Under the pieces are notes generated by a model. It saw nothing but the letters and a program-made list of their open reading frames with translations, was not told the DNA's origin and searched no databases. This document shows positions 11,816-23,322 of a DNA stretch of 64,000 bases, piece by piece. Each line of letters opens with the position of its first letter. Within the stretch, counting starts at the first letter, position 1. This stretch comes from Rhizophagus irregularis (taxonomy: Eukaryota; Glomeromycota; Glomeromycetes; Glomerales; Glomeraceae), in contig NC_089447.1 in the NCBI RefSeq assembly GCF_026210795.1, positions 1,738,501 to 1,802,500 on the forward strand. Direction: 5' to 3'. A program made the position numbers and the translations under genes.

Positions 11816-14258
11816 TAGGGATGTTAACGGTTCGGTCCATCCGGTTTTCGGTCCAAAAACTGGTGGTTTGAGTACAAAACCGAACCGTTATAGGTTTAGA
11901 ACCAGAGTTTGAACCGAAGTTTGGACTGAAGTTTAGACCGAAGTTTAGACCGGATATTTATAGTATTTTATACAAAATTGTGTAATGCAGATCATGAATT
12001 TAAATATATCGTATATCGTCAAAAAATTTTTTATTATAAGAAAAAAAATTACCAACAAAATTTCACATAATGTAAAAAAAAGGAAAAAAAAAGACATATT
12101 GCAAGTATTGATTCAATTTTCCATTCTTTCTTTTTCTGATATCCAATTTTTCATGCATATAATTGCCCTTGCCGTTTCAGGATCTAACCTATTTCTAGTT
12201 TTTGAAATAGTTAATCCCGAAATTGAAAATGCCCTTTCTGATGGAACCGACGTTGCTTGGATTGTTAAATAATCCTTAGCTATTTGAGATAGTACTGGGT
12301 AATCCTTTTCATAAGTTTTCCACCAAATTAAAGAACCTGTATTACTATCTACTGGAGAATTTAAGTATCGATCTAATTCATCATGCGATACTTCTTGACG
12401 AATATTATTTGGATTAAGTAAATTAAGAAAATAATCACGAGATGATCGTGCTGGTGCTGATGGTATGGTTTGATTATTTAAGGGTAAATATGACAAATAT
12501 AATTCTTGTAATTTACTAATAATTTCAGTTATATCATTATGACTAAATAATGTGGTTTTGTAGCGTGGATCTAATATTGAAGAAGTAATGGAAGATTGAT
12601 TCAAATATTTGTCCCAATAGGCTTTCAATTTATTACAAATTGCTGATGCTATTGCCTTTTGTGTATGGTGATTTCCTCTTTGATAATGATCCAATTTTTT
12701 AAACATTCCATTAAAAACCAATCTTATATCACCTTGTGTAGGATTTTTTGATGATGATAATAAATTGGTTGCTTCATACATAGGTTCTAATACCTTTGCT
12801 AATTCCTGTAAAAAAAAAATAATAATTAATAAATATATAATTATAAAATAAAATAAATAATAATTTATAAAATAAAAAATACCTTAATATGTCGCCATTC
12901 AGATATTGTTGGAAATAAATCTCCAAGTTCTTCAACATTTGTTGTTGCAAGTAATTCTGAAACACCCTGCATTAAGATTTGTCTATTAATCATAAAATAT
13001 GTGGAATTCCAGCGAATGTCTATATCTAAAATTGGTTTAAGAAATTTAACTTTTTTAAGGGTACAAATTTCTGATAATTTATCCAAAAATAATGGTGAAT
13101 TCTTGATTTTAACAACAAATTGACGAAGTTTTTTGATTTCATTTCCAACATGACTCATTCCTGCTTTTACTGCTAAATTTATAATATGTGCAGCACATCT
13201 GTAATGAGTAAAAGCCATATTATTAAACTCCTGATCTAATTCAGTTGCTAGTTGATTACCACATGCTATCATGTTGCTTCCATTGTCTGTAGTTAATGCA
13301 AGAATATTATTACTGATACTAAACTCTTCAAGAATTTGTAAAAGCTTGCTAGTAATTAACCCAGCTGTATGAGAACCATTTACAGGAATTAAATCAAGTA
13401 AGAGATTTTTTAATTCCCAATTGTTGTTAATATAATGCATTGTTACTCCAAGATAACAATCTTTTGAGATTTCTGAAGTCCAAATATCAGTAGTAAGAGA
13501 GATTTTTGAGTTAATTTGTGAGACTTCATTAATTAACACATTTTTTCTCATTTTATAATTTTCTATGAATTTTTCCTTTAAGGTTTGTCTGCAAGGTAAA
13601 ATATAGTGGGGATTCAATTTATTAATTAATAATTTGAATTCAGGATTTTCAACAATGGTAAAAGGTTGCAAATCAGTTGCAACAAAATCAACCAAAGAAT
13701 CTGTGATAGGTTTAGATTTTGATGGAGAGTAAGGTTTAAAACGTAAAGTAGTTTGGCGGGTTTCAGGTTTTTTATAATGTGATGGATGTTTTTTAGTTAA
13801 ATGACGTCGAAGTGTAGATGTTGGATTACCAGGTGAATAAAGTTTTGCACACAAAATACACTTATAGTTTGTAATTAACCAACTTTCCTCATCTTGAATT
13901 TTTTGAAAAAACTCCCAAACATCTGCTGACAATTTCTTATTTATAATTCTTTCATCATCAGATGCTAAGGAATCATCTGATAAATTATTATCGTCATTTT
14001 CAAAAACTCCCGACATAGTTGTAATAATGCAAGGTGATATAAAAAAATGTAAGAATGTAAAATCCGTTATTCTTTTATTGTAAAAAGTTACGCGTGCAGA
14101 TACACGTAACCGTTAATTGAACCGATCTAAAACCGGTTCACTAAACCGGTTTCTATCGGTTCGGTCTCGGTTTGGTTTGACGTTTGAACTGAACTGAAAC
14201 CGGTCCTATGATCAAACTGCGGTTCGAACCATCCAATCATAAACTGTTAACATCCCTA
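11816..14258. mobile_element. Complete hAT DNA transposon, 2443 bp
   Basis: Both ends are perfect 13-bp inverted repeats (TAGGGATGTTAAC) flanked by perfect 8-bp direct duplications CTGATCAG (11808-11815 and 14259-14266). Subterminal regions on both sides are packed with short CGGTTC/GAACCG words, the likely transposase-binding repeats. The single gene inside is intact. Perfect ends, duplication and frame suggest recent insertion (inference). It sits between the starts of uS14m and USE1, 16 bp before the USE1 ATG. Confidence 0.96.
12113..14016 (-). CDS. hAT transposase with BED zinc finger, intact
   Basis: Two exons (14016-12883 and 12805-12113) joined across a GTATTT...TTACAG intron give 608 aa. 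The protein should bind its element's ends and catalyse cut-and-paste transposition in the nucleus. Seen in order: an acidic N-terminus, a BED finger with C53-x2-C56 and H72-x4-H77, TTDIWTS with Asp about 177, LTTDNGSNM with Asp about 244, and the C-terminal dimerisation block QATSVPSERAFS with Glu about 568 followed by TRNRL. These Asp and Glu positions fit the hAT DDE triad. There are no internal stops. It shows homology to, but clear divergence from, the broken copy at 1-1959. Confidence 0.95.
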
Positions 14259-14282
14259 CTGATCAGGCATTCTTTCCGTAGT

Positions 14283-15670
14283 ATGACTCTTACAGCGACA
14301 CAAATTCCAACAAAAGCTGAGGTCAATCTTCGAAGACTCTTGGCTGTTTGCGAGAGACAAGCCTCAGAAGAAATCAGCTTAATACGTGGGCCAGATAAAG
14401 TGAAATACGTAGCAGTAAGTATTTTCTTTACTATAGTTTTTTTTCCCGATATAATCTAATTCCTTTTTCGACTCCTTTTTCATGTTAGAACATAAAATAT
14501 CTACGTAAATTATTGGAACAGATTGAAAAGGAAGTCAATAGGTAAGTATTTTGACTGAGCGGATTTATCTCAAATGTAAACACGCTAATTTTTTTTCTAG
14601 TGAGCAGATCGATAAAACGGCAATTAGTGAATACTCTCGTAAAATCCAACAATTATCGAACATTGCTGACGAAAATAAATTGGTAGTAATTTGAATTTAT
14701 CCTTCTTTTTTTGTTTTACTTTATTTTATTTTTATTTTTAAAAAGTAACAATTTTAACGTAGACATCTCCAGTAACTCGCACATTTTCACAAGCGCGTTT
14801 TGTAAACCATGCAAATCAAACTCAAACGGAGAAAAACAAAGAAAATCAATTAGAATTGAAAATGGTGCGGCAGGCTGAAAAAGAACAAAAAGAAGAACTA
14901 TTACAGGTTTGTTATGAAGTGAAATCTGCCAAATCACTCACCATATGACTAATCACAAATTTTTCATTATATATAATTTTGATTACTAATTCTCCATGGA
15001 AAGCCGCCGACAACATTCACTAGAGAGCCCGAAGTTATGAAAACTTATTCCAAGAAACGAACTGGTATATATATATCGAATTTATCAAGTTATTAAAATT
15101 TCTCACTTTTTTAAATACTTTATAGAATTATTTTCTTCCGAGGCTCCCGGCTCCGAGATTAGACAACGAAGGTAAAAGATTGTTAGTATTTTCGTTTTAT
15201 TTATTTACTTAATTTAATAATAATTTTATTAAATAAAGAGTTAATACCTTCGATCCCGAAGACACGACAAATATCGAAAGTGTTCTACAACATCACCGAA
15301 AAACTCAAGAAGAACTTACGAATGATTTGGTTAGGATGGTAGAAAGATTAAAATTGAATTCAGAAACGTTTGGAAATATATTAATAAGAGATGAAAAGGT
15401 TTGTCGTTAAAATGTTATTTTTTTTTTGATGAATGAAAATTTAATATTGTCTATTTAATGTTTTTTTATGATTTAAAATAATAGATTATAGATGAAGCTC
15501 AAAATGTTATTGGAAGTAATTTAGATAGATTGAAAAGAGAAGGAAATAGATTAGGAAAATACGCTGCACGATCCAGTAAGACTACTTGGCTAGTTTGGTC
15601 GGTTGTATTATTTGTGTGCGTTACATGGTTTTTGATGTTTATGTTAATTCGTATAATTCCCAAAGGATAA
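14283..15670 (+). CDS. USE1: Vesicle transport SNARE protein USE1
   Basis: USE1 is a tail-anchored SNARE of the ER that acts in Golgi-to-ER retrograde transport. Eight exons (14283-14414, 14489-14541, 14601-14682, 14763-14906, 15004-15064, 15126-15171, 15239-15398, 15485-15670) give 287 aa. The N-terminus (NLRRLLAVCE, KYVANIKYLRKLL, EYSRKI) and the C-terminal block (VLQHHRKTQEEL, then a SNARE helix and a transmembrane segment at about 261-284 ending LIRIIPKG) match USE1 from yeast to human. The ATG at 14283 is the first in frame. A hAT element ends 24 bp upstream, so its 5' leader and promoter lie within or beyond the transposon. Its stop is only 69 bp from that of the convergent neighbour. 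Confidence 0.93.
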
Positions 15671-15739
15671 TAGCAATATGCAAATTTGGTTTTTTCACAT
15701 GACTTGCTGATTATCTATAAAATGTCCAACAAGAGATAA

Positions 15740-16717
15740 TCAAATTAATTTTTTTAATATTTGTTGATCTGCATGCTTCCCTTCTCTATACTGTTCAAAA
15801 GCCATTTTCCAAACTTTTGTAGTTTTTGCCTTATAAAGATACTTTTCTTCATAAAAATTTCCAATCCCCAAAACTCTTTTTACTTCCTTGCGAATTTCTT
15901 CATTATATACATAATTTTTTCCTCCAATGATTTCAATATATCTAATCTGATCATCATTTTCAGGATCATAAGAATATATCTTATCAGTTTGACAAAACCT
16001 AAACACCTTGCGAGAGGATTTCGACGTCTAGTTTACATATTTAATTAGAATATCAGTATTCAAATAGTTATGATAATATATATCGAAACAATTTATGTTA
16101 ATAACCTTATCTGAAAGCTTTAGTATACTATGAGGTCGAAAATTATCTGGTAATTCTGCCAAATTTTTTCTTTTTTTGTTCCATCTCTTATGATACTAAT
16201 ATGAAAAATTTTCGTATCAGAAACATAAAAAATAATAGTTTATAATTCAACAATAGAACTTACCTGTTTCTCTTTTAGTCTACCGTACCACACATAAATT
16301 GCACGTCGCTTCAAATATAAGTTAAATTTTTCTTCTGCCAACTTCTCCTTGTTATTTTGCATAATCTTACGATTTTTCCAACAATTTAAATATTTTCTGA
16401 GTTGTTGCTTTTGAAATGGTGTGAGGGTTGGAAAGGCCCCAGGAAATGGATTAGGAGGTTCGAGCCTTTGAGAAATGGACGGTATAATTGCTCTCGGTAT
16501 AACGATCGGCTGCTGAACAATTGGGCCAAGACTTGACTTCAAAATCGATAACAATTACTCAAGTGCTCGATATTTAGACCAAGAAATATTTATAATAACT
16601 GCGTACCTCAAGTAATTCTTTCCCTAATTTCTTTACTTGATCTAATATAGCGGAAGGATAGATAGGGTTATGGCGGTTATTATGACTTTTATTTATTGAA
16701 TCTACTATTGGTGGCAT
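15740..16717 (-). CDS. Uncharacterised basic protein, 253 aa
   Basis: Four exons (16717-16607, 16536-16264, 16195-16106, 16027-15740), all joined in phase 0, give 253 aa. I do not recognise the family. The N-terminal 90 residues are Pro/Ser rich (IPRAIIPSISQRLEPPNPFP); the middle is Lys/Arg/Trp rich and probably helical (LRKYLNCWKNRK, LKRRAIYVWYGRLKEKQ), vaguely reminiscent of Sfi1-type repeats but too short to assign; the C-terminal 95 residues are more ordered (KVFRFCQTDKIY, KVWKMAFEQYREGK). No signal peptide or membrane segment is seen. Canonical introns, frame closure and compact spacing to USE1 support a real gene. A mitochondrial or nuclear role is possible but unsupported. Confidence 0.8.
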
Positions 16718-17085
16718 CTTTATTCTTTAAATAGAAATATATATTTATTTATTAATTAATTTCTTGTTTATTTCCACATATCAACTAGTGTATATTATAG
16801 TTGATTCTAAGTTAAAAGCTTTAGATCTATTCCTTTATATCCAATACCTGCCTTTTTTCTTGAGTTGATCATGCGGTATTAATTTTTTTTTCCTTGTATC
16901 CACGAACGTTAAAAAAAGCCCAATAATTTTTTACAGTGTCACAAATTCTTGTGCGTCATGATTATGAAATCGTATTTATCTGTATTTATCTGGCATGATT
17001 TAATTGGCTAGTAACTTTAATGCTTGTGCTATGTTAAAAAAATTGTTTTAAAAAAATTCATTTCATTTTATATACCACTCAAAAT
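16718..17085. promoter_or_regulatory. Short divergent promoter region
   Basis: The 368 bp between the ATG of the uncharacterised 253-aa gene (minus) and that of OST3/OST6 (plus) must hold both promoters. No specific motif was identified. Confidence 0.5.
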
Positions 17086-18544
17086 ATGGAGAAAGTTTTT
17101 GTTTTCCTTTTTATACTTATATTTTCCTTTTCGTGCCTTTTACCTTCTCATGTAAGTGCGGCCAAACCTTCATTAGAAACAAAAATACACAAACTTAACG
17201 AAGCAACGCGCAAGAATCAAGGCGTGATTGAGCTTGATTCAAGCTTGTACGACGAATTTACCTCCAAACCGAGAAATTACTCCATAGCTATTTTATTAAC
17301 AGCGCTAGATCCGCAAATAAATTGTGTACCATGCAAGTATGTTTGAGTACACTGTTCTAATTCCAATGTCGACTTTTGAAAAGTACTCATTTTTGATGGA
17401 TAAATTAATATTGCAAGTAAACCATATTTTATTTTTCTTGATTAGAGAATTCGATCCGGAATTTCGATTAGTTGCAAAAGACTGGTTAGGATCTGGAAAC
17501 GTTCCTTCGCGCTTATATTTTGGCGTTCTGGATTTCAAGAATGGTAGGGAAATTTATGCCAAGGTAAATATCTCATTTAAAATAATTGAAATCGATTTTT
17601 CGCGCAAAGAATTAATAATGTGTTTTTGTTTAAATTAAAATAGTTAAACTTAAATAATGCACCAACATTATTTTATTTTCCACCAACGACCGGTCAATAT
17701 GCCAAAGAAATTTCGGAACCGGACCGATATGATTTTAATAGACGGTAAGCATTATTATTTTTGATTTGACGAATCATTACTGCCATTTCATAGTTATTTT
17801 GTTTTTTGAGTAGGGGATTTGATGCTGAATCACTCGCGTCTTTCTTATCACATCATTTGGGTACACAAGTTCCAGTAAATCGACCTTTGAATTATTTTGG
17901 CATTTTCATTACTATATTCTTTACGCTCGCCGGGCTAGCTTTTCTCAAATCAATTTATCCTATCGTGCAGAATTTAATTCAAAATAAGAGCGTGTGGACC
18001 ACGTTTTCATTGGTATTATTTTAGATATTTATGTCTTGCTAAATATTGTAACATAAAATCTAATCTTTTACGCATTGATAGATCACTATTTTTATAATGA
18101 TTTCCGGGCATATGTGGAATCATATCCGAAGTCCACCTTACATTATTCCACAAAATGGTAAAATAATAGCTCCCGGGTTTTCATCGCAATTGGGCATAGA
18201 AAGTCAAATAGTGGCTATACTATGTAAGTTAAATGAAATTTATTTACAAAAATATGTATTTGATTTTATTAATTATAATAATTTCTTTATAGATGGTTCC
18301 TGTGCGTTTTCGGTCGTAACACTAATAATCTCAGTTCCAAAAATTGAAGACAAAACGAAACAACGTTTTGGAGTTTATGTAATAAATTTTTATTATTCTA
18401 ATTTGAAGATTTGTTATTAAATTTATACTTATTTATCAATTCTATTTACAGTTTTGGATGGGAATTTTAGTTGCAACATTTAGTGTATTGTTTGCACTCT
18501 TCCGACAAAAAAATTCAGGATATCCCTTTAGATTGTTTATATAA
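17086..18544 (+). CDS. OST3: Oligosaccharyltransferase subunit OST3/OST6 family
   Basis: This ER membrane subunit of oligosaccharyltransferase has a lumenal thioredoxin fold that helps glycosylate sites near cysteines. Seven exons (17086-17336, 17446-17563, 17644-17744, 17814-18012, 18082-18223, 18293-18378, 18452-18544) give 329 aa. Seen: a signal peptide (about residues 1-25), the PRNYSIAILLTALDP motif, a CVPC redox pair at Cys80/Cys83 formed next to the first splice junction, EFDPEFRLVA, and four hydrophobic segments in the C-terminal half, the usual Ost3 topology. Length is near yeast Ost3 (350 aa). Whether it corresponds to OST3 or OST6 cannot be decided here. Confidence 0.94.
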
Positions 18545-18864
18545 TTTAATATAATTTTATATATTTGACCTAATAAAGTAGAATAGGAATATATTTTAAT
18601 GATCTTATTAATATTATACGTGACGGGTAAAGTGTGATATAATAGGATGAATGATCGATCATGGGATCATAAAATGACCAAATTCAAGAGTTTCAATTGA
18701 TCGAACATAAAATTTAATCTTCTAAATTCTAAGAATGTTTTTTTTCTTTGTGGGTAAGTCGTTAGTTTTCCTTTAAAGGGTAAAATATTTAAATAAAGAC
18801 TTTCAAGATTATACATAACTTGGTTCATTTTGAATAAGGCTCATATGCACCAAAGCTTTCAAGA
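18545..18864. other. 3' flank of OST3/OST6
   Basis: About 320 bp of AT-rich sequence with no recognised feature. The lead into the zinc-ribbon ORF could contain an undetected upstream exon. Confidence 0.5.
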
Positions 18865-19050
18865 ATGATATCCTCACCTGTAAGATGTCCAACCTGCTTT
18901 TCCCCAACGGTCTATCATTATAAAGTACAACATCAGTTGTCAATGTTTTTTATCCCTATCTGGCGAACTAAGTCAAAATACTTGTGGATTTGTGATCGTT
19001 GTAATTGGACAGGGTCCTCTAGACCTGAAGAACAAGAAATAACAACTTAG
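18865..19050 (+). CDS. Small zinc-ribbon protein (61 aa)
   Basis: A single 61-codon frame opens with ISSPVRCPTCFSP and ends with a WICDRCNWTG block: two Cys-x2-Cys knuckles about 37 residues apart, the spacing of a treble-clef or zinc ribbon. A hydrophobic SMFFIPIW stretch lies between them. The pattern resembles the short fungal zinc_ribbon_15-type proteins (from memory, unverified). The frame may be a full gene or the last exon of a longer one, since the first Met directly precedes the ribbon. Downstream sequence decays quickly toward the Tc1 insertion. Confidence 0.6.
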   Translation: MISSPVRCPTCFSPTVYHYKVQHQLSMFFIPIWRTKSKYLWICDRCNWTGSSRPEEQEITT

Positions 19051-19332
19051 GACTCACATTACCAACTTGGGTAAAAAGTTTCTGGTCAAACAGAATGAAA
19101 TATCAGAAAATAGTATGTTTTAGACTAAACGTGAAGAAATTATATTTATGTTGACTACAAACTGCATCTAATTGGTTGTTTGAAAACGAGCACTTGCATA
19201 AATGGAGCTATTTTAATAAAATCAATTCTTTTTTTACTCAAATAATTAGTCTGAATTATTTTATATTATTTTTAAGTATGCTAAATCAATTCAGAAGTAA
19301 AAATTTAACTCATGAAAAATATTATTTATTAA

Positions 19333-19479
19333 TGGAACCATCCGTTCCATTAGTAAAATTTGTCAAAAATCCTGAGAGTAAATTAATTATAGATTATGAT
19401 AATCCAATTCCGATATATCAAGACTTTACTTATGTTCCGTTATATCAAAGTTCCGGTATATCGAATTTCACTGTATATA
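19333..19479 (+). pseudogene. Possible coding fragment cut by the Tc1 insertion
   Basis: An open frame starting MEPSVPLVKFVKNPESK runs about 49 codons up to the TA target of the Tc1 element at 19480. Composition is more gene-like than the surroundings. No family was recognised and no convincing continuation was found beyond 20793. It may be a disrupted gene or a chance frame. Confidence 0.35.
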
Positions 19480-20791
19480 CAGTGCCTGGAAATAAGTCAG
19501 TAAGCACGTGACTGTAGATCATTTATTTGTTTAACTTTAAAACCAGTTTTGTCGATCATTTTATTATAAATTTGTCTCCAATTTTTTCCCATGTGTTGTT
19601 TAGAACCTTCTTTAACTACTATGTCTTGCAAACGAAGAGAACTTACAATTTTTGAACGTGGAGAAGTCATTGGAGCTTGGAAATGTGGAGTAAGTGAACG
19701 AAAGATAGCTGAAGCATTAAATTGTCCCAGTTGTACCATTCATAAGGTTATTTCTACTTACAAGATACGTGGTGATGAGACACTCCCTCCTAGGACTGGA
19801 AGACCGCCTAAAATGACAGAAAGGGATGGCCGACATTTAATAAGAATTCTTAAAAAAGATAGGAAAATGACCCTTCAGGAGTTACATGAGAATTTCGTTG
19901 ATTCTACTTCCACACATGTATGCAAAAAAACTTTACTTAATTATCTTCATGAACAAGGTTTTTATAGTCGAGTAGGAGTAAGAAAACCTCTTGTTACTGA
20001 AACAAATAGAATTAAAAGACTCAACTGGGCTAAAGAACGAAAATTATGGATAAATGAGTGGGACAGTGTTATTTGGAGCGACGAATCCAAATTTGAATTA
20101 TTCAGAGGAAATGGTAGGAGATTGGTTTGGAGAAGGCCACATGAAAAATATGATATTGAGTGTTTAATACCTACAGTAAAGTCAGGTCAACAAGGAGTGA
20201 TGGTTTGGAGATGTTTTTCAAAAAACAATCTTGGTCCATTAGTTAAATTAGAAGGTAAAATAACAGCCACAGTATATATGAATGTACTGGGAAATTATTT
20301 ATTACCATTTATTAATAATCTAGACGATCAGGAAAATTTTATTTTTCAGGATGATAATGCCCCTATACATACTGCAAGGGTGGTTAAGAGTTGGGAAGAA
20401 GAAAATGAAGTAAACAGCCTCCCTTGGCCCGCACAGAGCCCAGATTTGAATCCTATAGAGCATTTATGGGATGAATTGGAAAGGCAGGTGCGGGCACATA
20501 AGCCATTACCAAAAAACAGGGAGAATTTATGGGAAATACTTCAAGAGGAATGGTCAAATATTGAAGCTGATAAATATCAAAATCTTATTAGTAGCATGCC
20601 TCATCGTATCTCTGCTGTTATAAATAGTAAAGGTTACCCAACAAAGTATTAATAAAAAGTTGAAGGCTTTGTCTTTCAAATAAAAAAAAAAATATTAAAT
20701 TTGGCGTAGTAATTTATGAATTATTTAATTTTAAAAATTCGCATTAAAATTGATCGACATCACGTGCTTACTGACTTTTTTCCAGGCACTG
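19480..20791 (+). mobile_element. Complete Tc1/mariner element, 1312 bp
   Basis: Inverted ends of at least 33 bp start CAGTGCCTGGAAA and differ at one position between the two sides. They are flanked by TA at 19478-19479 and 20792-20793. The element contains one intact transposase frame. The target lies between near-palindromic GGTATATC and GATATACC sequences. Confidence 0.95.
19591..20652 (+). CDS. Tc1-type DD34E transposase, intact
   Basis: An uninterrupted frame of 353 codons, or 343 if the internal Met at 19621 is used (closer to usual Tc1 size), encodes a Tc1 transposase. The N-terminal part is a paired helix-turn-helix region (GEVIGAWKCGVSERKIAEAL, then RTGRPPK linking the halves). The catalytic core shows IWSDES (Asp164), QDDNAPIHTA (Asp255) and SPDLNPIEHLW (Glu290), giving exactly 34 residues between the second Asp and the Glu. 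There is no intron or stop. It should bind the 33-bp ends and move the element to TA sites. Confidence 0.97.
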   Translation: MCCLEPSLTTMSCKRRELTIFERGEVIGAWKCGVSERKIAEALNCPSCTIHKVISTYKIRGDETLPPRTGRPPKMTERDGRHLIRILKKDRKMTLQELHENFVDSTSTHVCKKTLLNYLHEQGFYSRVGVRKPLVTETNRIKRLNWAKERKLWINEWDSVIWSDESKFELFRGNGRRLVWRRPHEKYDIECLIPTVKSGQQGVMVWRCFSKNNLGPLVKLEGKITATVYMNVLGNYLLPFINNLDDQENFIFQDDNAPIHTARVVKSWEEENEVNSLPWPAQSPDLNPIEHLWDELERQVRAHKPLPKNRENLWEILQEEWSNIEADKYQNLISSMPHRISAVINSKGYPTKY

Positions 20792-20793
20792 TA

Positions 20794-21514
20794 CATTATC
20801 TGATATACCCAAATTATTCATTATATTTTTATAAATGCACTAATTATATACAGTAATACTTCTTAAGTGTATTCTCTAGTATAAATGCATAGGTTTTAAC
20901 TTATAAGAGCTCTTAATATTTTACTCTATAAATGCACATCTTCTCTAAGTGTACATTTTACTATTTTTTTACTATAATCCCAAGAGAGATGTATTTAGAA
21001 AGTTATTATTATATGTCCTTTATAAATGTATCTTCTTATTTATCTTTATATATTTAAATTAATACATTTATAAATAAATATAATTTATAAATACTTATTT
21101 AATAAAAAAATTTTCAACTAAATTTTGAGTTTTATTTGATAAAATAAAAATATAACCTTAATATACCAATATTTGATACTAATATATTATTAAAAACTTG
21201 ATATACTGATAAAATTTTATTTTCTTACTATATGTGAAACATATAAATATTGGTATAATTTAATATATCAATATTTCCTAAAATTTCATATAATAATATT
21301 TCAGTATATTATTATATAAAGGTTTAACTGTAAATGTTTTGTATTATCAGTTATATTAATTTCAAAATAATATATCTGATATACAATAAAAATAAAAATT
21401 ATTTAATTAAATATTCTGATTATATAATAATAGATAAAAAAATATGCAATACAAAAAATTTAAATTTTAATATAATTTTAATATATAATGGTAATTTAAT
21501 GATTTTTACTTCAA
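20794..21514. other. AT-rich, TATAAATGCA-word region
   Basis: No gene was seen. Degenerate TATAAATGCA and TATAAATGTA words recur between 20820 and 21080 and probably mark an old decayed element. The 64-codon frame around 21334 is AT-rich noise. Confidence 0.5.
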
Positions 21515-21632
21515 ATCACTGGGGGTGATCATCACCGTTGGCCAGAATTATCAATTTTTACTGGCACTATATTTTTTTAATGCTGGTCGATCATCATAAT
21601 TTCAGTCACCGGTAATTATCACCTCTGGTGAT
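21515..21632. mobile_element. Short inverted-repeat element (ATCACTGGGGGTGAT ends)
   Basis: Imperfect inverted ends of about 25 bp (ATCACTGGGGGTGATCATCA against ATCACCAGAGGTGATAATTA) enclose 118 bp of GC-richer sequence in a very AT-rich context. No clear target duplication was identified. Confidence 0.55.
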
Positions 21633-23140
21633 AGTTGGAAAAATTCATAATTTAATATAGGTTAGTATATGATATAATTATTAGTAAATTATAAGGTAGG
21701 TTAAAATCTAACTATTATTAACATTATGCAAATTTTAAATAATTAATATAGTAGCTTTTTAAAAAAATTCATCAAAGTTTTTAAAATCTTAAATTATATA
21801 TTTGTCAATTAAAATAAATTTATTTAGTCTAAAATTTTAAAATAAAATGAAAATGAATACGATTACACTTGTTGTTTATTTATTTCTTAAAATAACTGAA
21901 GTTATAAAACCAATAAATTTTTAATCAACTAATTTGAATTATTAAGTTTTATATATTGATCGTTAGTTGTGTAGTATAAATATTAATTTTAAAAATATAT
22001 AATTTTTCAGTATTATATAAAAATTAAAATTAATGTCATTCTTTTTTTAAAACTATAGTATAGCATTTTGTAAAAAAAAAAAAATATTAAAATATTAAAA
22101 AATTTTATTGTAATTATTTAATTTTATTTGTAAAAATAGTTTTTAAAAAATATAAGTAATCAGTAAAAATTTTGTAAAATATTTAATAGTAATAAGAAAA
22201 AATGTAATTTAACTTTATTTAAAAATTATTGAAAACTGATAATAATATTGAAGTTAATAGTAATATTATATGTAAAATTTTATAAAAAAATAATTTAATA
22301 ATTCAAATAAACAGCATTTTTTTAAAAAATTAAAAGAAAATATACAATTGTATTTATGAAAGTAACTAACTAAACTAATTAGAATAAAATAAACATCTCA
22401 TCAAGGTAGTGCAATATAAAAAACCTTATAAAAATCCTGAATAATACTAATATATAACTTACAAATAAACTTTAAATATATACCAAAATAAAAATACATT
22501 TTATGATATAATTTTATATTGAAACTAAAAATGTGATTTTATTATCATTAGAATCCTCTCATTAAGATGAATCTAATAATATAAAATTTATTAAATCATA
22601 TTACTAGTTGTATTAAAAATAAGGTATATAGGATAACAAAATTTTGAAAATTTCCCTATAATATATAACTTTTAAAAAATTTTAATATAAACTCTAAATA
22701 AACTTAAATGTAAATTATATTAATATTGTTTGAAATTCTATCTTATATATATACAGTTAGGTAATTACAAATCCTATTTACTTATAATAAAAGCTACCAT
22801 AAAAATTTAGCTCTTTTCTCTATCTATTAGCAAAATGGTATACAAATAACCAATATTAATACTTTTTATTTTGAATCTTATCTACTAATAAATGTGCATA
22901 TATAAAGAATTGGTATACTCTAAAATGGAAACTCATAAGCATTATTAAAAGTAGCTGTAATAACTTATTTAATTCTATGTAAATATACTAAAAATTATTA
23001 GTAATACTTCAAGTTTTTTTAATAAATTTAATTTTAAAGAATCTATTGCTGATTAACTTAAATTAGTAAAAATTAAAATAAAAATCCACTAATTCTATTA
23101 ATTCCCCTTATTTGGCCAATCTACATAAATTCAAAAAATT
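21633..23140. other. Gene-free AT-rich stretch with an old repeat
   Basis: No coding region was recognised. Bases 22531-22690 are a diverged copy of the repeat at 5493-5640 (degenerate palindrome core, then the GGTATATAGGATAA region). Confidence 0.55.
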
Positions 23141-23322
23141 AAGTAATACCCTTTACAGAAACTTAATATTTTAATCAATATAGAATTGATATCGTTAAGT
23201 TTATCTTAACGGTATCATTTTGATATCATTTCAATATCATTTCAATATTGATTTAATATCGATATTAAAATGATATTGAAATGATATCACTTGAAAACTT
23301 AAAGTTTCTGTAAAGTTACTTT
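23141..23322. mobile_element. Palindromic MITE with GATATCATTTCAATATC core
   Basis: Ends read AAGTAA(TACC)CTTTACAGAAACTT and its inverse. The centre is a 21-bp perfect inverted repeat starting GATATCATTTCAATATC, with extra GATATC/AATATC repeats. It would fold into a long hairpin. No coding capacity. Confidence 0.6.

Noticed and set aside
11985-12272. 95-codon + strand frame
   Set aside because: Antisense shadow of the hAT transposase C-terminus and its 3' region.
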